A DNA stretch of 64,000 nucleotides from Chrysomallon squamiferum (taxonomy: Eukaryota; Mollusca; Gastropoda; Neomphalida; Peltospiridae). Numbering within the stretch: position 1 is the first letter of the stretch; each line of letters starts with the position of its first letter. Of the stretch, positions 1 through 15,271 are shown one piece after another. The notes under the pieces are model-generated. The model did not search any database. It was not told the origin of the DNA and worked only from the letters and a program-made list of their open reading frames with translations. The DNA lies in the NCBI GenBank assembly GCA_012295275.1, contig CM022679.1:15804342-15868341 (forward strand). The letters are read 5' to 3'. The translations under genes and the position numbers were made by a program.

Positions 1-1102
1 TTAATTAGATAAGTAAATAAATAACCATAACATCTCAAACAGCGGTTTTGAAAACGTGGGTGTATAATGATATTGCTTACTCCTGAATTTCAGGCGTTAC
101 ACCATCCGATAAACTCCTCTATGTAAACTTGCCACTGCTAGATTCGCTTTGGTGCGAAGAAATATGACGTGCATGTTAACAAATCCGCAAAAAAGCCACA
201 AGTCAGTGTGTATTGCAGGCGTCATGGCTTCCGTTGATAAATAAAACGAATAAACAGTCGCCGAAATTTACAAAAAAATCCCCATTGTAGAGATTTGTCA
301 GGCAATATTGATAATTTCTGCGAAAAAATTGTGATATCTTCTCTTTCGTTTATTCATTCCGGGTTCGGAATCTCTTGCTAGGACGCAAATTGTTGGCAGG
401 AGTTCCTTCCATGAATCGAACCATTGTCCCGCATGTGACAAATCTGCTAAAGTTTATGAATATAATTCTACAAACGCGGCTCAACAGACACCTTCTGGCA
501 TCTGGTAGAATTTAAAGTATTGAACAAACGTGAGTTTTTCTTTAGTTTGTTCCCAAATCTTTACACGTCCTTGCAAAATTCATTGAATGGTCCTGTTGTC
601 GCATTTTTATTTCCAATCTCGTTATGAAGGAAATGCACAAAACTATTAAAACTCGATATTTTGTGACGTAAATGCTTTTGTCTTTATTTAAAATACAAAT
701 TTTAAAACAATAAAAGGATAATATCATGCAAACTTTAGGCCTACTGTTTCAGCTTTTGTGATGAGATACGAAATCTTAGAACCGTCCTTGTTAAGTAGTA
801 TGATTTACTATCTAGACTTCTTCTTTTGACTATAAAACCAGTGAATTTTCGATTTAATAAACTGATAATAGGTTTACAATCGATAACTTAAAAATAAAAC
901 ATATACTGATTATTATACAAATCAGAAATCAGTCTACAACTTTGCATAACTACAGTACCATCGCAAAATTATTGCGTAATGTCCTACTGAGCTGGTGAAT
1001 TAACAACAAGAAAAGAAGAAAAAAAAAAAGAAAGAAGAGCAAGAAACAAAAAAAAAAAAAAAAAAAAAAAAAAAGAAAAGAAAGAAAAGAAAAGAAAGAA
1101 AG

Positions 1103-1137
<35 letters not shown>

Positions 1138-1264
1138 ACTCTTTAAAATGTTTAATTTAGTAAAATCGCTGTCCAAACATTTATAAATTAAACTCTAAAA
1201 GCCAAGAATGTTTTAATTCTTGTGGTTTATATTTAACTTAAGTACATTCTAAATGATGATGATG

Positions 1265-1321
<57 letters not shown>

Positions 1322-2441
1322 GCCTCAAACCTTGAAGAGTTACTTGTGAAAATTAAATATTATTATTATAATAATATTAACATTTTGGCTATCCATTTAT
1401 TGTTTTAGAAGAAACAACTTAAGATTTTTTAAGTATATAAGAGACAACATTTTCCTATTAAATAATTAAACATATAAAATGTCAGATAAATAAATGACAT
1501 ATGTCATAAGATTTCTTGCATTTCAGGTCTGGACAGTAATCCAAACAGCGGATTAACTAAACCCTGTCAGTGCCAGGAACTTTCTAGTTCGACCAGTCAT
1601 TTGAGATATACAATCCCAAATAATTATCGCATATATTCGAGTTTTCGTTTCAAACACTAACCATATCAAAAATGCAAATTCAAGATTTTCAAATGTCATC
1701 CATGACTCATTACGGATTTGGACGGTATCGTCTTTCGGCGTACATTCCCACCCATAGTGAAAAAGCACCTGAATGACCCGTGACACGAGATTCAAAAGTT
1801 GGTTTTCGCGGTGGTGTCAAAAACTCAGACAGATCGCCAAATAGAAGGATAGATGAATGCCTGAACTGCTTCACAGTGCCATGAAAGACAGCAAAACCCT
1901 TATCGATTTTGTATACAAACTCTTTTAAAATCTAAAGCGGTTTAAATTTCAATTACAAGACCCAATTAGATCTACGTTCATTGAAAGCGCACGTTTTTGC
2001 TGGAGTCATATGAATAGAGAGAGACGATGATATATTTTAAAAAGCCAGGAACCGTTAGATACCCCATAAGCAGGCAATAAGGCTTCATTGGATAAAACTG
2101 GTTTCAAGTTCTAGCGAAGCCTCCTTGTTGTGTTTGGTATTGTTCTCCTCCTATCACGACAGGTACCTTTGACTAGGAAAAACACTTACACCGTGGTTTA
2201 AACACGAATTTCTTCTACACTCCATTAAATCTTTCTTCTAATCCAGTTCAATATTTTGTTTACTTCATAACGGGTGGAGCTGAATTTCTGCCACGTACCC
2301 TGAATATACAGCGCTTGTTGAAAGATAGGAGATGATAATGATCGGAATACACAAATAAAACTTGCCAGTCTGTTATTCGAAAAAATAATAAATAAATTCA
2401 GTCGTCTTATTATCAGTTTAATATTATTTAACTTTTTTTTT

Positions 2442-2481
<40 letters not shown>

Positions 2482-2671
2482 CTTCTAGGAAAACTAATGT
2501 TCTCACATGTAGCATAAATTTTAAATTCTGTGTATGTTTCACTGTTCACATTTCAGAAATATGTGGATGGTTTTAATTTCTTCTTCTTCTTCTTTTCTTT
2601 TTTAATTTATAATTTTCCTCTCAGCAACATTTCTTTTTTTTTTTTATTTTGACATAAAATAAAAAAAAATA

Positions 2672-2704
<33 letters not shown>

Positions 2705-2870
2705 CTTTGTACTGGCTTGCCTTATATCGTGTTCATTGTGAATAAAAATAGGTATCATAGTTCGATTACAGAATCGACAAAATAAGAAATGTATTGCTAA
2801 CGTGAAAACTACTACATACAACAAAAAATAATAATAATAAATAAATAATAATAATAAGAAGAAATATATG

Positions 2871-2911
<41 letters not shown>

Positions 2912-3595
2912 TATAAAAATAATTATATTGTCTGCTTTGGGAAAATGTCTCAAAAATACAAAAAGATAGCAGTCATTCTAATTATAACTATGGTTTTTCT
3001 ATCTGTCAAGTATTTGCGATGTTAATACAAGTAGTCTTGTTAGCCGATTTGGCGCAAAATCTGTTTTCATATTAAAGCTAAACCTCGCTCTCTCGCCGTA
3101 ATAACCAAGACGATTACTGAGCAAAGATTGACATTAATGTCCAAACCAGCAACACTCAAGGGTCTCGCGTAGCTGGGGTGTTTTTGGACGTTGATAACCG
3201 CCAAAATCCGGACCGCTTTTCCAGCCAGAGTAATCATTTGAGAAGCCATAACAAATGTTATCATATAGTTCGGCCATTTCCTTTCTGATATTATCTCTTT
3301 TTTTGTTCATGATGTGCAACAATAGCTAATTGTTATTATAGTTTAAAGGAAATTACTAGAGCGATTTGCATATTCACGATAAATATTTTTGCAATGTAAG
3401 ATCGAGGAATTGTGTTTGAGGGAAAATATATTCGTGTATTATCAGATAATTTAGTCTGTTGACTTTTTATAATGTGCTCTTTTTTTATATAATATTGTTT
3501 TGTAAAGAGTTCTTGTCGCTATTTTAAATGCTTAGTTTTAATTGGCAACTTTTTGACTGAAAAGTAATGAGTATCCCTAGCGTTAAACTTCGAAA

Positions 3596-3630
<35 letters not shown>

Positions 3631-3770
3631 AAATAAACTAATTCTTTATAAAATTAATCTTGGAAATGATAATTACCATTTAATTTTTTTAAAAGAAAGA
3701 GTACTGATTAAAATTCCAGTTGCACGGGTATTTTGGTGATCTGGAGATTCGATTTGTGATTATAATTATG

Positions 3771-3825
<55 letters not shown>

Positions 3826-5627
3826 GTTTTTCATTATATTTTCTCGTTATATTTTGAAAGAGAAAAAAGCTATTCTGACTTTCACAATACCATAATTATG
3901 CACATTTTAAAAAATATATTATTTAAGAATTTTTTTATTATCCTCACCGATTTGAATAAACATAAAACAAATAAATCATTAATATATATGTATATATATA
4001 AATGAAACCTAGAAAAAATGAATTTCAAATAATAATACAGAAAACAACAACAACAACAACAACAAAAAATTAAATAAACCACAAAACAAAAACCATCGGT
4101 AGTTTCACAAGTATTAAAAAGTATAACGCAATATTTAAAATGGATGCGACCATCATGCACCTTCAACCCATTGTCGATCTTGAAAAGAATATTTTATTAA
4201 CTTCCAGACTAGTTATCATTGTGAGATATATATAAATTATATAAAATTATATTTTTTCTAAGACATTATTAATAGCATAATTAAGAGAAGAAAACATAGA
4301 CATGAACTATTTTTATATTTCACAATTATTATGTATTTTGCCTGCATAACAAAAAAGTGAAAGGTTTGTAATTTAAATAAGACAATTTCTTGACCCACTA
4401 GCACCATCTAACTTATTTAATCATAAAGTCAATACAGACCTTAATTTGTCAAATAAATAAATAAATAAATAACAACAATAATTTATTTTAGTGAAACTGA
4501 TAAAGTATTATAAAGCAAGTACGTTAACTCGACAACTATACGATTCAAAAGTAATTTACTTTGTTTCGTTGACAATAATAACAACAACAACGATGATGAT
4601 GATGATGATGATAACATCAAAAACAACAAAATATAAAAGAGGGAAAATATTAAAAGACATTTGACTATTGCATTTTTTAAATTATAATCATCATTATCTA
4701 TTCATTTAAGAAAGAGTGATGTCAGTATTCGACACCAAAATGTTTTGTTTGTTATTTTTATTTTTGTACCGATATTTATATTTTAATTTAATTTTATTTA
4801 ATTTTATTTCATTTCACTTCATTTCTACAATAATGTTAGACGGTACAAAGAAGATTGCAAAAGGCACTCGTTTAAATACCAGATAATGATCTTGTCGTTT
4901 TGACAGTGGTGTCCTGTTATTATTTGAATTTACTCATGTTTCCCTTTCGATAAGACGGTTTGGAACAAAAAACCAAGAAAACGGTCGCATTCTGGGGATT
5001 ATGCGAGATGGAATAGCGATAAGTTTGTAGGACAAGATCTTCGGGAGGGTTCAAAAGACGGACGCCACTGTCCGAAAAGTCTATTGCACGTCGTGTGTGG
5101 CCACTTGATAGGTTTAGTGCTTTTTTTCTACTTCTTTAAACTGTGGCCAAAACCAAACTCACTGTCAGTTTTACCTGTATCAGATTGCATTCTAGATTGT
5201 GGTTTTATCCTTTCTTCAACATTTTCAAAATCATAACCAGTGACCGATCCACAAGTTTAAAATATCATGGATGAAAGTCTCGAGACCGTCACTATTGGCA
5301 GCCTATATTACACTTATACATACTTCCCTGTATGCAGATAAAACTGTTAATTTCTTTGTACAGGTATAATTACTACTTGCATCGAAAAGACACTGGTATT
5401 GACCACTTTAGTTGTTGTAAAATAATGTTTTATCACAAATGACAATATCCAGTATACTTTCAAATAAAAATGTGTGATTTTACAATTATTATATAACGTT
5501 AAGTTTATTCATTTATTGATTTCAGTCTTGCCTACAAATATGCATACGACGTTTTACTTAAAATAACTGAAATTAAAAAAAAATAAATAAATAAATAAAT
5601 AATAAAACAGTATATAGATTTTGCAAT

Positions 5628-5658
<31 letters not shown>

Positions 5659-5977
5659 AAGCATTATTTATGTTTCCTTTTTTTGTCCATGGTACTTCAT
5701 GCTGATGCCAACAATTTAACACACAATTTAACAAATAAAAACACAAATACACAATATTAAAATACTTTATGTTTAATCTGAATACATATCCGATTTTATA
5801 TATTATCAAAACATAACAATTATAATCTATTTCAGAAAATCTAATTCTTTGGCATATATATTTGTATAATTTATAAATCAGTATACAATCAAATAAAGTG
5901 ATGAAATCAAAAACAATTTTTCTACAAATCTCCTTTAATATAACATTCCAAAAACTGAAACAATAAAATGATAAAGA

Positions 5978-6011
<34 letters not shown>

Positions 6012-7822
6012 GAGACATTAATGATATTAATTAAAGAATAATACTGAATTTCAAATAAGTAATTTGCATAAATTTTCAACTTTTTTCAGTTTTTGATGTG
6101 CATTTATTTAATATAATTATATATGTGCATTACTCAGTAGACTTTTATAGAATATTTAAAATGTTTAATTTTGTTTTTATAATAAAAATATGAAATAAGT
6201 AAATATATTTTAAAACAATATAAAATGAGATGCTATAAAAAAAGAAAAAATGGTAAAAGATTTAACATTAATAATAAAAATACTACTACTATTACTACAT
6301 TAATAATAATAATAATGATAATAAATATAACCTAGAAATAGATAAAAGACATTTTCTTTCCCATTCTCAAAATGCATAAAAATAGGACAATCTCACTTTA
6401 CATTTTATATACAGGTATACACAAATAATTTGATAGCAATATTTTCTTCCATTTGCAAAAACAATGCCTTACAAGTTCACTGAGCTAACAATGATCACAA
6501 ATTTTCTTTCAATAATCACCTAAAAATATTACAAACAGTACGCATATAATTAAGCCAAATATACAAAGTGACTAGTAGTCCATTATACAGTAATAATAGA
6601 TAGATAAATAAAAATATCAAAACCATTAACCATTACCTACTTGAATATATTTTGAGCCATTAAAAAAAAAAATACCTCATAGTCAAAATCTGTGATAAAT
6701 GAAGCAGTGAAGTACAAAAAAAAAAAAAAAAAAATATAAAATATATATATATATATATATATTGATAATAGTAATTAAAGAAAAATAAACAACATTATTT
6801 TTTATGTTGACTACATACCAAAATAAATATTTGTAAGATATAAAACAAATAAATGGAAAATGTTCTAAATGTATTTCAAAAATATATTTGAAAAAGAAAA
6901 ACACTGTATAAATTTCACAAAATTGTGTAATTTGTCAGTTGTTTATTATTATTATTATTATTATTATTTTTTTTTTTTTTTTTTTTTAAAAGCAACAACA
7001 CATTTATAGGTTTTCTGCTTTTTCTATATAAATGATATAGTCAATCATTTATGAACATATACAATAAAGACATCAAAACAACAAAACAGAAAACCAGTGG
7101 TGAATGTGTGTATATATGTGTACATGCATGTGTAAATCCATAAAGGTACAGGACAGTAATGCCTTTGAATAAATCTGAGGAGCAATCCTCTAAGGGTTTT
7201 TTGTATTATCTTTTTTCATATCTCCTCAAGGAAACCAAAGTAAATATTTTCTAAATATAGATTTTATTTCACAAAAGACAGAGACTGGTTTACATGTTTA
7301 TTACTCATTGTTCTTTGATTGTAAGTATCAATGGAATTTGTAAAAGATATGAATACTTTTTAACTTGATAGATAGATATATAATATATAATCATCAAAAA
7401 TTAATATTAATCTACAAGGCATGAACATTTACTTTATTACTATAAAGGATGGTGATTCTATGTGTCTATGAATATATAAAGACCACTCATTCATGATCTA
7501 TATTTGAATGTTGATTACTAATATATGATCAGTATTTAAGCAAGAAGGTGTCATATTGTTTGAATCAGACACAAACCTTTCAATTACTTATAAAATAAAC
7601 CTCAAAATAATAAATAGCTTGTTATAAAAAATTTGAAAAAAAAAAAAAACCCTGTTAATTTTAGAACTCATTGCTGTGTAGTCCATATAGTCTTTCAAAT
7701 AAAATGCAAAAGACTGAATAAACTCCTTAACCACATCAAATAATTCTTTTTTGTCAAAACAATTGTCAGAAATTCAGAACACCAAAACATTTTGCATGAT
7801 GAAAGGCCAGAAATACTTTGAA
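1..7822. other. no supported gene; microsatellite-rich flank
   Basis: No open frame here has splice context or recognisable protein content; the longer ones translate simple repeats (poly-Asn, poly-Lys, poly-Ile). Simple repeats include an A-rich tract at about 1009-1135, ATA repeats at 1252-1320, poly-T at 2432-2484, ATT repeats at about 2672-2702, 2869-2910 and 3767-3826, and an AAAT run at 3591-3632. Blocks of more complex sequence lie at about 1-540, 1500-2230, 3020-3320 and 4850-5330. They could be old repeats or regulatory DNA; I could not assign them. The right-hand part may include 3' untranslated sequence of the minus-strand carrier gene. Confidence 0.6.
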
Positions 7823-7828
7823 TTTATT
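7823..7828 (-). promoter_or_regulatory. candidate poly(A) signal of SLC25A27
   Basis: AATAAA on the minus strand, about 335 bp beyond the stop codon of the carrier gene. The 3' end cannot be fixed without transcripts, and other hexamers lie further out. Confidence 0.35.
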
Positions 7829-8162
7829 CTGAAATTAAAAAAAAATGAAATGAAACTTTCAGATTTTATGAAATTTAATTTTTTTATGCTTTTTAACATT
7901 TTAATGAATAAAAATTACGGCTTTGAAAAATTGCTTTAAAATATAATGTCTTTTAAGAATATCATGAGTATTTTTAAACATATTTTTAACACATATTTTC
8001 CAAATTTTCACACTGACATGTTTTCTTTACAAACAAAGAGTTTTAATATTGTGATCATTATCTTATCTTAAGGGAAATAACTTAGTTAAGGTCTACTTAA
8101 AATGAAAATAAACTGGTTACCATATCACAGATGTATGCCTCAGGTAATATCAGATTTTTGTT

Positions 8163-8786
8163 TTAGAATGAGGTGGTGCCAGTCAGTTTTCTCACTTGCT
8201 CATATGTTACCCAAAATACTGTTGACCATGGAGCCTACAGAAATGAAATAAGGAAAATAAAGATCCAGCATTTTATTATTTTTAGTTTATTACTTTGTAT
8301 ATAAAATTATTATACTCATTCAGTCTTTTCACAGGCTAATTAGAATGGAAGATATTTAAATTTCTAAATTTAAAATAATATATTAAATGGGAGAAATGTA
8401 ATATTGTAATTAATAAAGCTGTTTGAAATCCACAAAATGTATTCCATTCATTAGTATATACCATTTTATTATATAAGATATATTATTTACTGATTCATTG
8501 AAGCAACTTAAAATACTGTTTGTATGAAATAGACTGAAAATAATATCACAAATACTATCTATAAAATATATTCCATATGGTGAATGAATAGGCAACAAGG
8601 TGAATAATGAATGTGTATTTGTTATAAAAATTAAATAAAGTGTCAAAAAAGAAATAAATAAAAAAAATGTAAGTAAATTTTATTTTGAAAAAATAAAAAA
8701 TAGTTACTATAAAAAGTTAAGTAACTGATACCGATATTAATTATAAATATCTTTGAAGTTACTTTTTCAATGGGCTAGTACAGTGT

Positions 8787-8845
<59 letters not shown>

Positions 8846-11800
8846 TATATTTATAACTACTACAGACTGAGATATAATGTAAAACACATTATTTACCATT
8901 CTAGCCCAGATTGGTAAGAATCCTTTATAAAGAGCCATAAAACCTTCATTCTGTACTGTTTTAATTAAACAGTCTATTGACCCTTTATACAGCAAGCCTC
9001 TGAAATTATATACATCATTAAATAACTATCATTCTTTTTTATTATCTATTTTTGAAAATTTATGTTTGTCTAGTTTTAAGACAGCAAATATTTCAATGAC
9101 TTGGTTTTAGAAAAAAACCTTGTATTTTGAACAGATAAAACAATGCAACTTTTGGTTTATATTTTTTGTTTATATTTAAACAAGCAATTAATAAAGAAAT
9201 GTAACATAATTATTTACAAAATATTAACTGTTTCTAAAACATGCTCATATGCAGTTTAACTCAACAGGTTGATGTGTGGAATAATTTTTATGTTAAACAA
9301 TCTGTTAATTTTTCTGAATGAAAATAACTCAATATTTTAACATTCTTACATTCCATTCTTTGTGGGTTGATTCATCACTCGTGTTTTTATGACATCTGCT
9401 GGAGTTCCTAATGATGCTGCTACAACACCAGAACAAGCACTGAAATTATTTCTTTTTAAATTATTACTTCTGAATAATAAATTTACAATAAAAAACATTT
9501 AATAATAATAACAAAACAACAATTATAATAATAATAATAATAAAAACAATTACAAAAAAATGGAACAAATATGTCATACCTCTACATTTTAGTAAGAAAA
9601 TATACTCTGAATTATCAGTTACATATAATGAAAATAAACTAAAATTATCTAGTAAAAAAAAAAAAAAAGTCAAACATTATAAGCAAAATAGAGTAAAATC
9701 TATTATTTTGGTACAAAATAATATTCTCAATTTAAATTTTAATATTTAATCTACTTAATTATTGAAATAAAGCAGAGGAGAAAAATCAACTGAAAGTATA
9801 AACAAAAAGTTACCTAGATAACATATGAGTTATATAGTTGTCTTTTAAACTAGTGTACTTCAGAATTCTGTGTTTAACAGTGTCATATGTTGCTAGATCT
9901 TGGGAAGGAAAAGAGAGAAAAACAAAAGTTACATATATTTTAAATTAATAATTTAGTCAAGAGTTTACATTTTATATGAAAAATGTTATTATTATTATTA
10001 TTATTATTATTATATTTTTTCATAGTAATTTTAATTTTTCATATTTTTTCTAGTAAGTAAGATATTTTCTTATGTTCTAATTGTGCCCCAGTCTTTTAAC
10101 TTACTTGAAAGTGATAACAATTAAATCATTGTTCATTGTCAGAAAAAACAAAACAAACAAAGGTAGCATAATGCACATGATCAATAAGCTGTTAAATGCT
10201 ATTACATTTATATTAAACAAAAGATCATATATTTTTTAAAATGATATTTTAAGAACTTACATTTCAAAATAAAATTTTAATAAATAAAACCTTGTTATTG
10301 GTAAAAAAATTAGTATGATTTTAACAATAACGTAAGAGGATTTACCTCCCATGTTGACAAGAGCCGCTCGCTGTACATTTGGTACCCATCCACGCCACAA
10401 ACCACGGATACCTCCCTCCAGAATAATATTCCTGAAAGCCTGGCCAACATTTTTCACTCTGAAATTTAGAGGGCGTATTTTTTCACTGGCATTCAGCAAG
10501 ACTTAAATATTAAAAAGAATACATTTTAATAAAATATTTTTTTTTACAAATAACAAATTTAACAAGAGATAGAGAATACATATTGACAGAGATATATGAG
10601 ATAGTTTTAAGGAAATGTGTGTCATATTCTTGATCGTCTGAATTTTTAAATTACAGTCTGCTACCACTAAATTTTTATGTTAAAATAGTATAAGAGCAGC
10701 TATACATCAGAGAAAATAAGAACTTGTTTGAATATGATACATGTTAAATACATGTCAAAGCACAGTTGTGTAAATGTAGAACCAAAAATGAAATTGAAAT
10801 TTTATTTCTTTAATATGACCAATGATATAATTCAAAATTACCAAAAAACTGAAATTTCTAATTCATAATTTACAAAGGATATCCTCAAAATAGCTATGTT
10901 AACAATACTCAAGAGAAACAGACAAACAAGGTAATTTTTTAGGAATAACAATTTAATACAGCATGTGGACATTTTGTTGCAAAGTATTTAGAATTTTTGT
11001 TATTTTCTTTGTTAAGTGTTAGGGAGACATTCTTTTCTTGGAGGGAGGGAAGTCTTTGGGGTTTTGATTTTTGATAAACATGACAGAAAAAGTAAACTAA
11101 CATACTGGCCTAAGGGAGGTAATACCTCGAGGGTTTGCCCTCCAGTCTTCGCCTCCCTTCCATCTGCATGTGAACTTTGACCAGATCTGTGGGGCTGGCA
11201 ACAAACTGCCCTAGAGCTCCAGCAGTTACACCACCCAGTGAAGCTTTCCTAGTGAAATAAAAAATTACTGATTATTTAAAGATAAAAGCTCCATGTATAA
11301 AACATTGAGGCATTCATTTTAGATTTCTAAAACTGTAGTGTTGTTTATATCCTACAGTAACAAATTCAGTTTCTCATAATGAATGGATAATCCAGTTTAT
11401 ACTTAAATAATGGTTTGTGTTGTTTCTTACCAAACATGTTTTTTATCTACATAAATTTAGTTACAAATGTTTTCAATGGATAATACTGTCTGGAAGTTTT
11501 TATTTCATGTAAATCAGATTAAGTGAATGGAGAAAAAAAGGTTTGGAGTTTTATGTTACATGTTACCTAGAACTGATCTATCTAGACAAAAATGTAGGTG
11601 GAGACTCTCGATCCTTTCTAGATGTGTTTACAAATGAACTGTATTCAGAGCATTAGATTAATAATACAAATTTTATTATCATTATTATTTTTATTAAATA
11701 AATAGAGAGAGAGACACAAGTAATTACATCACAGTCAATCTTGAAATCCGTAACTTGTTTTTTCTTTTTTAATTAATTTAAAAGGGTCATTCCGTGTCAA

Positions 11801-14649
11801 ATCACCCAATGGTTTAAACCCGACCGTCTCAGATTTTTATGAAACTTGGTATACTTGTTGACTGGGATCCCACAGTTAGCCCAATCAGACCAGTGGTGTG
11901 GGAGATACGGCCCATCGAATTTTGAGATTTTTGCAAAAAATGGGTGTGACCACCAACCTTAGAACCCTTATATCTCAGGAACTACTGGGCCAATCTTCAT
12001 AAAATTGGTATTGTTAGAAAGGCAAAATGACAAGGATACCAAATCTGCCATTTTTGTTTAGTTTGGAAAATATTGGAGTACCTTGACCTTTTGACCTTTG
12101 CTATGACCTTGAAATTGACCGTGTGGATCATGATATCTTGAGATGACCTTTATTGAAACTTAATCTCCCACATGTTAACTAAAACATATAAAAGTTTCCT
12201 GGGTGTAATATTTTTTGTTTAGCCACAATATAGATTTAAAATATGCACATACATGAAAATAACACCTTTTCAGCCATTAACATCTGATTAACTAAAACCT
12301 GAATGATCAATTCTGGATGCTAGGAATCACCATCTCTCTTGATCATCGAGTAAGACATTGTAGGCCTACATGTATGCATAAAGTTCACATATAAAAGTTT
12401 CCTGGGTATAATATTTTTTGTTTAGCCATAATAGAGATTTAAAAAAATGCATACCTGCATGGATGATTGATACAATGCATTACAATGTACATTTTCTCTG
12501 AGACTAAAAACTCATCTTTGGAGTTAAAACCCACCTGACATGTCTGAAGGAATGCCTGAAGGATATGAAAAGATGCCAAATGGTATGACATGTTCTACAC
12601 AATCAGGCTCAAAGGGTTAACAGGAAGTGATGCTTCAGGCAGGTCAGGAACTCCTTTAGATTCCCTGGTGCAATCCCCATTGAGCACATGGCAATTAGAA
12701 GTTTAAGACAAAGAAGTTTCTTCATCTGCATTTCTTTGACAATCTGAAGCTTTTTAAGTTGGACACAATGTCAGATGTTGATATATAAACAATATTTTTA
12801 TTTCATAAAACCTATTAAGTAATTTTATCATGTCATGTGGGCCTTGCCATTGGTTTTGAACAAGGTTTCAGTCAACAACAGTACAACCCAGTCTGAAATC
12901 AGACGTCATCAAGTGATGTACTGCATAATGTATTTGTACACCCAGTCTTCAGCAGAGTATGAACAAGGTCTACTTCACCTTAATAAACTGTGATTTATAC
13001 TTGAGAAGATTGATATAAATGCCCAAGACTTGTGGGCCTTTGGCAATAACACATGTACTCTGCTACCATTTTACGACCTGCTTTACTTTACTGAAAGGGT
13101 TTCAGGATTTGATTTAATATTTAGGAAAGCACTGACTTTGTTCTATTGAATTGAAGGTGCAGGCCAATACTGAAAATCCTTATTTCTTCCAGGGCTAACT
13201 GCAGTTTTAACTCTCCTGAAAATGTGTGTTATCAACACCATCATATCAAAAAGGAGTTGTTGCGAAGTGTATGGAAAACTGAGGAAGTCGAACTCCTCAC
13301 TCTTTGAAGTGGGATCAAAACACGGGACATCAAGAGTATCATGAACAAGAACTTTTCATCAAATTTTCAACATTGCAGAAAAACTGTTGTGATCCCCTTA
13401 ATCGCCACCCTGAGCAAGCACGCACTAGATCTTTAAGAATTGTTAGCATGGGCACTTACAAATGCTTAGTAAATCCTCCAAAGACACTAGTGCCAGGAGA
13501 CAAGTTGTGCTGTGACTGTCTGATTACCCTTCAGAAATCAAAGGTCCTGCAGAGGATGGCTTTAGTATGGGTGGTATTACAATGGGAGAATTTGGTGATA
13601 ACTTGCCAGACAAACTGCTGGTTGTTGTTTCCCCAGAAAAGGACTTTGATTTGAATTCTATTCTGTCGAGTTTAGGCAAAACTCCTGTCAAACTCCATTC
13701 ACTAGCACATTCCAGTAAATGAATGAAAGGACAGAAAAAAACTAGCATCAGCTACAGTAACATTAAAATGACATCTTAATGTCTGAATCCTACCCAGAGC
13801 GTGTGCAAATCTTGATTTTGTCACCCTTTACCATTGAAAGGACAATGAATTGAAGGAGGAAATAATCCAATTTTATGAAAGTGATGAGAACAGTAGAATG
13901 TGTCTGGGAATGAAGGATACAGTGAGCATTTGAAACAAACATAGTGAGAAGGTTAAGCATCAGAAACACCTAGTTCTCTCAAATTTATGTGAACTATGCA
14001 TACATGTAGGCCTACAATGTCTTACTCGATGATCAAGAAGGATGGTGATCCCTAGCATCCAGAATTGATCATTCAGGTTTTAGTTAATCAGATGTTAATG
14101 GCTGAAAAGGTGTTATTTTCATGTATGTGCATTTTTTAAATCTATATTGTGGCTAAACAAAAAATATTACACCCAGGAAACTTTTATATGTTTTAGTTAA
14201 CGTGTGGGAGATTAAATTTCAATAAAGGTCATCTCAAGATCACGTGATCCACACGGTCAATTTTAAGGTCATAGCAAAGGTCAAAAGGTCAAGGTACTCC
14301 AATATTTTCCAAACTAAACAAAAATGGCAGATTTGGTATCCTTGTCATTTTGCCTTTCTAACAATACCAATTTTATGAAGATTGACCCAGTAGTTCCTGA
14401 GATATAAGGGTTCTAAGGTTGGTGGTCACACCCATTTTTTGCAAAAATCTCAAAATTCGATGGGCCGTATCTCCCACACCACTGGTCTGATTGGGCTAAC
14501 ATTTCAGATTTGGTGCTGTGGGATCCCAGTCAACAAGTATACCAAGTTTTATAAAAATCTGAGATGGTCGGGTTTAAATTTCTTTTTTTTTTGGGTGATT
14601 TGACACGGAATGACCCAAAAGCATTTTATTTATATTTTATATATATATA

Positions 14650-14702
<53 letters not shown>

Positions 14703-15225
14703 TGTGTTGTTTTTTTATTAATGGATGGCATTATATTTCATACCAAACAGAAGTGGTTCCATCTGCATTCCTTCCAAGAATTTTATCTCGAATAAATTCA
14801 TAAAATGACATTCGGCAACCAGTATAAACTAGAAAAAGAAATATTACTATTTGTATAAAAAAAAAAAAAAAAAAAAATTAAATGCACCAACATCACTGAG
14901 AAAAATCAAAAACAACAACAACATCAACAGCAGTGATTTAAGCTTGTATTTAAATAAGAGGATTAACTTAATAATTAACCCGTGTTCCTTGAACTGGAAA
15001 TTAATACTTGTATCTTAATCTGCTTTTAATCTCACTTAATACATGTGCAAATTTCTTAATAAAATTTTAATCTAACTTAATACATACACAAAGAGGCTTT
15101 ATTTTCTATTTTCATAAATTAAAAAAAAATTATAATAAAGCTGTTATTATATTAAAATATAATTTGAAATAAAGAAATTAATAATAGTAAGGAAAATTGA
15201 TACCAATTGAAACCAGTCACACACA

Positions 15226-15271
<46 letters not shown>

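Noticed and set aside
3067-3322. Two overlapping minus-strand open frames in a less AT-rich patch
   Set aside because: No acceptor or donor in a sensible phase and no recognisable protein content; possibly an old repeat.
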